Shown here: one piece after another, positions 60,000-64,000 of the stretch
Layout: each line of letters begins with the position of its first letter
Position numbering within the stretch: the stretch's first letter is position 1
From: an uncultured Pseudomonadota bacterium
Lineage (GTDB): Bacteria; Myxococcota_A; UBA796; JAFGLY01
Direction: 5' to 3'
Assembly: GCA_937912125.1 (NCBI GenBank)
Contig: CALDOK010000004.1
Span: 32,388-96,387, forward strand
DNA length: 64,000 nucleotides
Position numbers and translations under genes: made by a program
Notes under the pieces: model-generated
The model's input: only the letters and a program-made list of their open reading frames with translations
What the model was told of the DNA's origin: nothing
The model's database searches: none

Positions 60000-61262
60000 A
60001 TGGGCACCCTCTCCCACGGCTCGATGCTGTTGGCGCTCTGCGCCTTCTTGCCAGCCGCCTGTGACCGAGAGCCAGCGGGTCGCACCGACCTTCCCGGAGA
60101 GGGCTTTCAACGGGATGGCGACGTGCGCGTCACCGCTCCCGCCAACGGCGACACGGTGGCGTCTCCCTTCGTCCTCGCCTTCACCGCCGGCGACGACGTG
60201 AGCCAGGTCAGCCTCGAGGCCGATGGCGCGGTGGTGATCGCTGCCAAGGCCGTGATCCGCCTGGACGGCGAGTTGCAGGTGAGCCTGGACGACGGGCGCC
60301 ACCGCCTGGCCTTGGTGGGTGCCGACGGCCAGGGCACAGAGCTGTCGCGGCACGAGCTCACCGTGCGGGTCGCGGGCGAGGACAGCTCCTGGGTCACCAT
60401 CGTCAGCCCTGCGGACGGCGCCGAGGTGGACAACCCGGTGCGCTTCGTGGTGGACGCGTCCAGCGACGTCGATGCCATCTCCCTGTTCGCCGACGACTGG
60501 GAGATCGGCGCCACCCAGCCGGGCGGTATGGTCAGCTACGAGTTCGAGGGCACCGGCTACGAGCGGGAGATCCAGGCCAGGGCCTTCGACGGGGACAGCC
60601 TGGTGGCCACCGACCAGGTGAGCATCACCGTGCAAGAGGGCACCGAGCCCATCGACTCGGACTTCAACGCGGTGACCATGAGCCTGCTCGAGGGCTACCC
60701 CACCGACGGCACCCACGACTACCTCTGGGACGGCAGCTACGCGGGCACCACCCGCGACATCTACTACCTCGACACCCTGGTGGCCGAGGGGCGGGCCGAT
60801 CAGTCCTGCTACTGTGTGGGCATCACCTGGGAGCTCTACATGAGGGCCTACCAGCAGATCGAAGCCAGCAGCGGCGGGGACGGCAGCCTCAACGAGATGG
60901 ACGTCTCGGAGCTGTACGACTTCCGCACCGACTGGTATGTGCGCGACCTCTGGGGTGCCGGCGCTGCGGACGCCGTGGAGCTCTGGGGCCTGGGTGAGGA
61001 GGTCACCGACCTCGCGGATCTGCAGCCGGGGGACTTCGTTCAGTTCTGGCGCAACTCGGGCAGCGGGCACTCGGTGATCTTCATCGACTGGGAGACCGAC
61101 GGCGATGGCGCCATCACCGGCATGTACTACTGGTCATGTCAGGGCAGCACCGACGGCCTGGGGTACCTGAGTGAGTACTTCGGCACAGGGGGCTCATCCA
61201 TCGACCCCTCCTACCTCTTCGCGGCTCGGGCCTGGATGCCTCTGGACTGGCTGCCCTGGTAG
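60000..61262 (+). CDS. Lipoprotein with Ig-like repeats and an NlpC/P60-CHAP-like peptidase domain
   Basis: This 420-residue protein has a lipoprotein signal ending FLPAAC. Two Ig-like segments (about 40-215) follow, each starting VTAPANGDTVASPF or VSPADGAEVDNPV. The C-terminal domain has QSCYCVGITWE (Cys270, Cys272) and DFVQFWRNSGSGHSVIFID with His357, the Cys-His arrangement of NlpC/P60 or CHAP peptidases that cut peptidoglycan stem peptides. Which cysteine is the nucleophile is not certain. GGAGG precedes the ATG at 60000. It is divergent from sppA across 133 bp. Confidence 0.65.
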   Translation: MGTLSHGSMLLALCAFLPAACDREPAGRTDLPGEGFQRDGDVRVTAPANGDTVASPFVLAFTAGDDVSQVSLEADGAVVIAAKAVIRLDGELQVSLDDGRHRLALVGADGQGTELSRHELTVRVAGEDSSWVTIVSPADGAEVDNPVRFVVDASSDVDAISLFADDWEIGATQPGGMVSYEFEGTGYEREIQARAFDGDSLVATDQVSITVQEGTEPIDSDFNAVTMSLLEGYPTDGTHDYLWDGSYAGTTRDIYYLDTLVAEGRADQSCYCVGITWELYMRAYQQIEASSGGDGSLNEMDVSELYDFRTDWYVRDLWGAGAADAVELWGLGEEVTDLADLQPGDFVQFWRNSGSGHSVIFIDWETDGDGAITGMYYWSCQGSTDGLGYLSEYFGTGGSSIDPSYLFAARAWMPLDWLPW

Positions 61263-61277
61263 CGAGGGGGCGTTCGG

Positions 61278-62393
61278 TCACCAGGCCCGTCTGCGGTGGG
61301 TGTCCAGCCAGGTTGCCACCGCGGGGCCTGTCGCCGTGCTCGCCACGCGCCCCTGGACGAGATCCAGGTGGCCGCAGGGTTCGGCCAGCACCAAGCTGCG
61401 CTTGCCGCTGTCGCCCATGTAGTCCAGCACGCGCAGGGCGGCCTCGGGCTCGCACACGGCGTCGCCGGTCGAGGCCACCACCAGCAGGGGCAGGGAGTGC
61501 CCCCGCAGGGCCTCGAGGTAGTCGATGCGGTCGTCCTTGTCGCAGAGCACCCCGGTGGAGACCCAGCGCGTCACCTGGCGCACCAGGCCGCCCCTGAGGT
61601 CCTCTACGCCATGGTTCAGCATGCCTCGGAGCACTGGGCCGTTGATGCCGCCCGTGCTGGCGTGGTTCCCGAACCCGGCATCGCTGCGGGCGCTGGGCGA
61701 GAGCAGGCGCATGAGCTGCCGCGTGGGCAGCCCGAGCCCTCCAGGCAGCAGGCGCGACACCATGCCGGCCGCCCTGGCGGCGCCGCCAGGGCTGGGGAAG
61801 CGGACCGCCGAGCCCAGGCAGGCTGCGGCGAAGACCGGGGCGTAGGGGTCTTGGGCCAGGTGGATGTACAGCAGCTGCCCGCCGAAGCCATGGCCCACGA
61901 AGCCGACCTGGCGGTGCCCCGTGCGGTCCAGCACGGTCTGGATGGCGGCAGGGAGGTCCTGGGCGGCGATGGTGTCCGCGTCGAAGCTGGCCGGTCGTCG
62001 GGGCGGGAACGCCGACGCGTCGCCCCGGTGCTCGAGCAGGTAGACGTCGAAGCCCCAGGCGTGCAGCAGGCCCAGCAACCCTTCGCGGGAGTAGTCGAGG
62101 CTCAAGCGGTTGAGCCCCAGCCCGTGGACCAGCATCACCGGCTCACCTGGCGCGCCGGGTGGGGGCGGGCAGCGGAACAGGAAGCACTGCCAGCCGTCGT
62201 CGGTGGTGTAGGGGATGCGCTCAACAGCGCTGGGCTTGGGCTCCTCGACGAAGCGCTCCCGCCGGTCGGGGCCCAGGCAGCTGTGGGCCACCGTGAGCGC
62301 CAGCTTCAGGTACCGGGCCCTCAGGGGAGGGGCAGGTCGCGCGGGCAGGTGACCGCGCCGGACATCGGGAAGCTGGAGGTCCGGGGTACCCAT
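61278..62393 (-). CDS. Alpha/beta-hydrolase fold protein with Gly at the nucleophile position
   Basis: This protein has about 371 residues from the ATG at 62393. The fold is clear: VMLVHGLGLNRLSLDYS, an elbow, a later Asp-containing strand (VVASTGDAVCEPEAAL) and EPCGHLDLV with the His. The nucleophile elbow reads GHGFGG, where Ser (GxSxG) is replaced by Gly, so classic hydrolase activity is not expected. The substitution is encoded by GGC and is unambiguous. The start is not certain; a longer version to 62531 has noncoding-looking sequence. It converges with the NlpC-like gene across 15 bp. Confidence 0.7.
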   Translation of the reverse strand: MGTPDLQLPDVRRGHLPARPAPPLRARYLKLALTVAHSCLGPDRRERFVEEPKPSAVERIPYTTDDGWQCFLFRCPPPPGAPGEPVMLVHGLGLNRLSLDYSREGLLGLLHAWGFDVYLLEHRGDASAFPPRRPASFDADTIAAQDLPAAIQTVLDRTGHRQVGFVGHGFGGQLLYIHLAQDPYAPVFAAACLGSAVRFPSPGGAARAAGMVSRLLPGGLGLPTRQLMRLLSPSARSDAGFGNHASTGGINGPVLRGMLNHGVEDLRGGLVRQVTRWVSTGVLCDKDDRIDYLEALRGHSLPLLVVASTGDAVCEPEAALRVLDYMGDSGKRSLVLAEPCGHLDLVQGRVASTATGPAVATWLDTHRRRAW

Positions 62394-62869
62394 GGAGCAG
62401 GGGGGCGAGGGGAGGGGGCCGGAGGAGGACAGAAGGACTGGGGGTGACAGCGGGGAGTCATCCGTGCGGCCAGCTTCACCCAAGCAGGCCGTGGAACGAG
62501 CGGCAGCGCCAACAGAAGAGGGCTCGAACATCAGCTCAGAGAACGGCGGCCAGTCCAGTCTGTCCAACCTCCGGGGGGAGAGGGGCGGAGCCAAGCTCGG
62601 CTGAGCCAGGCACCATTCGAAAGCAGTCTCACCAAAAGCCCTGTGAATATCAAGGCCTTGGAGGAAACATTCGATGTAGATTCACGGTAAGGCCTTGACT
62701 TGTCAACGTTTTTTAGCGGCCATTTTTTTCGTGCCCTGCAGGTCCCGTGGTGGGCCCCCCGACCGGGCGGCGCATCTCGGGCTCGCGCTCTGTCCGAGCC
62801 CAAAAAAAGGGGGGCCCTGTGGGGCCCCTCCATGTCTCGACGGGTGCTGCCGAGCAGCACCGTTGGACA
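62394..62869. promoter_or_regulatory. Intergenic region with AT-rich palindromes
   Basis: These 476 bp separate two minus-strand genes. Around 62640-62740 the base composition falls sharply. AAGGCCTTG occurs twice (62652-62660 and 62689-62697), GTGAAT/ATTCAC form an inverted repeat (62643-62648 and 62680-62685), and TTGAC-TT-GTCAA (62695-62706) is a short palindrome. On the minus strand TTGACA reads from 62706 as a possible -35 box for the hydrolase gene. The stretch 62394-62640 shows no further feature. Confidence 0.4.
62801..62831 (-). terminator. Intrinsic terminator of the PpiC-type gene
   Basis: On the minus strand a GC-rich stem (62811-62817 with 62822-62828, loop of 4 nt, extended by a wobble and one more pair) is followed by seven T residues (62808-62802). 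It lies about 40 nt after the stop of the isomerase gene. A second hairpin, GGGCTCG/CGAGCCC (62779-62785 with 62795-62801), follows immediately. Confidence 0.85.
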
Positions 62870-64000
62870 TCAGAAGTTGTGGAACTCCTCGACCTTGGCC
62901 TGTGCCACCAGGTCCTCGATCCACGTGTTCAGGAACTCCATGCGACGCATGGCCTCGATCTGCGGAGCGAGGGTGGGGAGCTCGGTCTCGAGCCGCGCCG
63001 CGTCGGGCTCGCTGCGGGACGCGACCTTGATCACCAGCCAGGCCCCGGGCACGTCGATGACCGCGCCGAGCACCTGGCCGCTCTGGGCATCCTCGAGCAG
63101 CTCGCGGAGATCGTCGAGGGGACCGAAGCTGCCCACGCTGGGGTTGGCCAGGGTGACGGAACCCACGTGCTCCAGGCGGAGCTCCTGCATGGCCAGCAGC
63201 TCCAAGGGGGGCTCGCCGGTCTGGGTCCAGGCGGTGTGGAGCTTGGCGGCGAAGGCCTCGGCCAGCACCGGGGACTGCTGCTCCTGCATGAGGATCTGCG
63301 CGATCTCGGCCCGAGCGTCCTTCTCTTCGGTGGTCTCCTCGGGGAGCACCTCTTCGACCATCATCAGGTGCAGGCCCCGCGCGGTGCGCGTGGGAGCCCG
63401 CAGGCCCGGCTCGGTCAGGGGGCTGTCGGGACCGCCGAAGATGGCGTTGCCCAGGCCGGAGTCGAGCTGGTCGTAGCGAACCTCGCCCAGCAGGCCGCCG
63501 CTCTCGGCGCTGAGGTCCTCGCTGTACTTGCGGGCCATCATGGCGAAGTCGGCGCCAGCGTCGAGCTCGGCGCGGATGGCGGCCATGCGCTCGCTGGTGA
63601 TCGGGTCTTCGCTGTTGTCCTCGCCCGCCGCCAGCAGGATCATGCGGACCTTCGCCCGGGTGGGCTTGTGGAAGCGAGACTCGAAGTGCTCGTCGTACCA
63701 GGCGCGGACTTCGGGCCGATTCTCGGCGATGTAGGTCTCGATCTCGGCCTCCGTGGGCTTGACGTCGTCGTAGAACGACAGCGAGCGCACGGTGATCATG
63801 TCGAGCTCGAAGGAGGTCATCTCGGCGAACCAGCGCTCGCGGATGTCGTCCTCGTCCACGGTGGTGGCCTGCATGGCCACGTCCCGCAGTCGGGTCAGGA
63901 TCAGCTCGTTGCGGATGTCTGCTTCGAACTGGGAGCGGGTGGTGCCGTAGCGCTTGAGGTGCCGCGTGAAGAGCTCAGTGGAGTACTCGCCGGCCTCGTC
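62870..64000 (-). CDS. PpiC/SurA-type peptidyl-prolyl isomerase, N terminus beyond right edge
   Basis: The frame is open to the window edge, giving 376 residues without the N terminus. An N-terminal helical chaperone part (RYGTTRSQFEADIRNELILTRLRD) resembles SurA_N. A parvulin core follows: RAKVRMILLAAGEDN, IRAELDAGADFAMMARKYSEDLSAESGGLLGEVR and GLHLMMVEEVLPEE. The first characteristic hallmark is the parvulin FxxLAxxxSxDxxxxxxGGxLG pattern. A second parvulin-like region (LELLAMQELRLEHVGSVTLANPSVGSFGP) may be degenerate. A periplasmic or envelope folding role is inferred; the anchor lies outside the window. Confidence 0.8.
   Translation of the reverse strand, partial: DEAGEYSTELFTRHLKRYGTTRSQFEADIRNELILTRLRDVAMQATTVDEDDIRERWFAEMTSFELDMITVRSLSFYDDVKPTEAEIETYIAENRPEVRAWYDEHFESRFHKPTRAKVRMILLAAGEDNSEDPITSERMAAIRAELDAGADFAMMARKYSEDLSAESGGLLGEVRYDQLDSGLGNAIFGGPDSPLTEPGLRAPTRTARGLHLMMVEEVLPEETTEEKDARAEIAQILMQEQQSPVLAEAFAAKLHTAWTQTGEPPLELLAMQELRLEHVGSVTLANPSVGSFGPLDDLRELLEDAQSGQVLGAVIDVPGAWLVIKVASRSEPDAARLETELPTLAPQIEAMRRMEFLNTWIEDLVAQAKVEEFHNF

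Noticed and set aside
62392..62604. 70-residue plus-strand ORF overlapping the hydrolase start
   Set aside because: Composition is that of noncoding sequence and there is no start signal.

Overview
The window is GC-rich, gene-dense bacterial chromosome. It has no IS element, phage gene, CRISPR array, rRNA or tRNA that I could find. The content points to an uncultured or little-studied member of the Myxococcota (former Deltaproteobacteria). The evidence is many secreted lipoproteins with Asp-Thr/Asp-Ala linkers, MopE-type CNGLDDDCDG repeats, FG-GAP and RCC1-like lipoproteins, a PilZ protein, a sigma-54-type promoter, and a sulfatase-fold/TPR fusion. This assignment is an inference from gene content only.

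Layout. 1-5416: an edge-truncated class V aminotransferase, an alpha/beta hydrolase, a lipoprotein with a YadA-type head, an amidase-signature enzyme and a MazG-like pyrophosphohydrolase. 5538-13650: an arylsulfotransferase-like lipoprotein, then a long minus-strand block. That block holds a sulfur-relay operon (cysteine desulfurase, TusA, PP-loop ATPase, joined by 4-nt overlaps), a TSPPY-motif methylase, a tandem Tim44-like protein, a TPM-domain protein and a GNAT acetyltransferase. 13801-21162: an RCC1-like lipoprotein, a START-like protein, a beta-barrel protein, a fused ADP-forming acyl-CoA synthetase and a three-part protein read as helical effector-associated domain + TIR-like + NUDIX. 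21398-30941: a PilZ protein, a CbbQ/CbbO-type AAA+/VWA pair, and three consecutive secreted or lipid-anchored proteins (MopE + metallo-beta-lactamase, FG-GAP, sulfatase-TPR).

31017-43574: an Asp/Thr-linker lipoprotein, an M2 (ACE-family) peptidase, a lipid-kinase-like protein, a U32 peptidase and an outer-membrane barrel. Next come a GbsR/MarR-type regulator with a palindromic operator, creD behind a sigma-54 promoter, and a DSD1-type PLP enzyme. 43574-48345: a second, separate CbbQ/VWA pair in a minus-strand operon with a polytopic membrane protein. 48427-64000: mutY, a CinA-like protein, an FHA-like/TPR membrane protein, coaD overlapping a TPR-thioredoxin protein, glmS, two lipoproteins, sppA, an NlpC/P60-like lipoprotein and an alpha/beta-hydrolase-fold protein lacking its nucleophile. 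The window closes with an edge-truncated PpiC-type isomerase followed by a clear intrinsic terminator.

Most of the window is housekeeping and envelope biology. The items most worth a second look are the EAD/TIR/NUDIX fusion (18605-20626), the two unlinked CbbQ/VWA modules, the sulfur-relay operon with an amidotransferase-like PP-loop enzyme, the MopE/metallo-beta-lactamase fusion, and the operator plus sigma-54 promoter between the GbsR-type regulator and creD.
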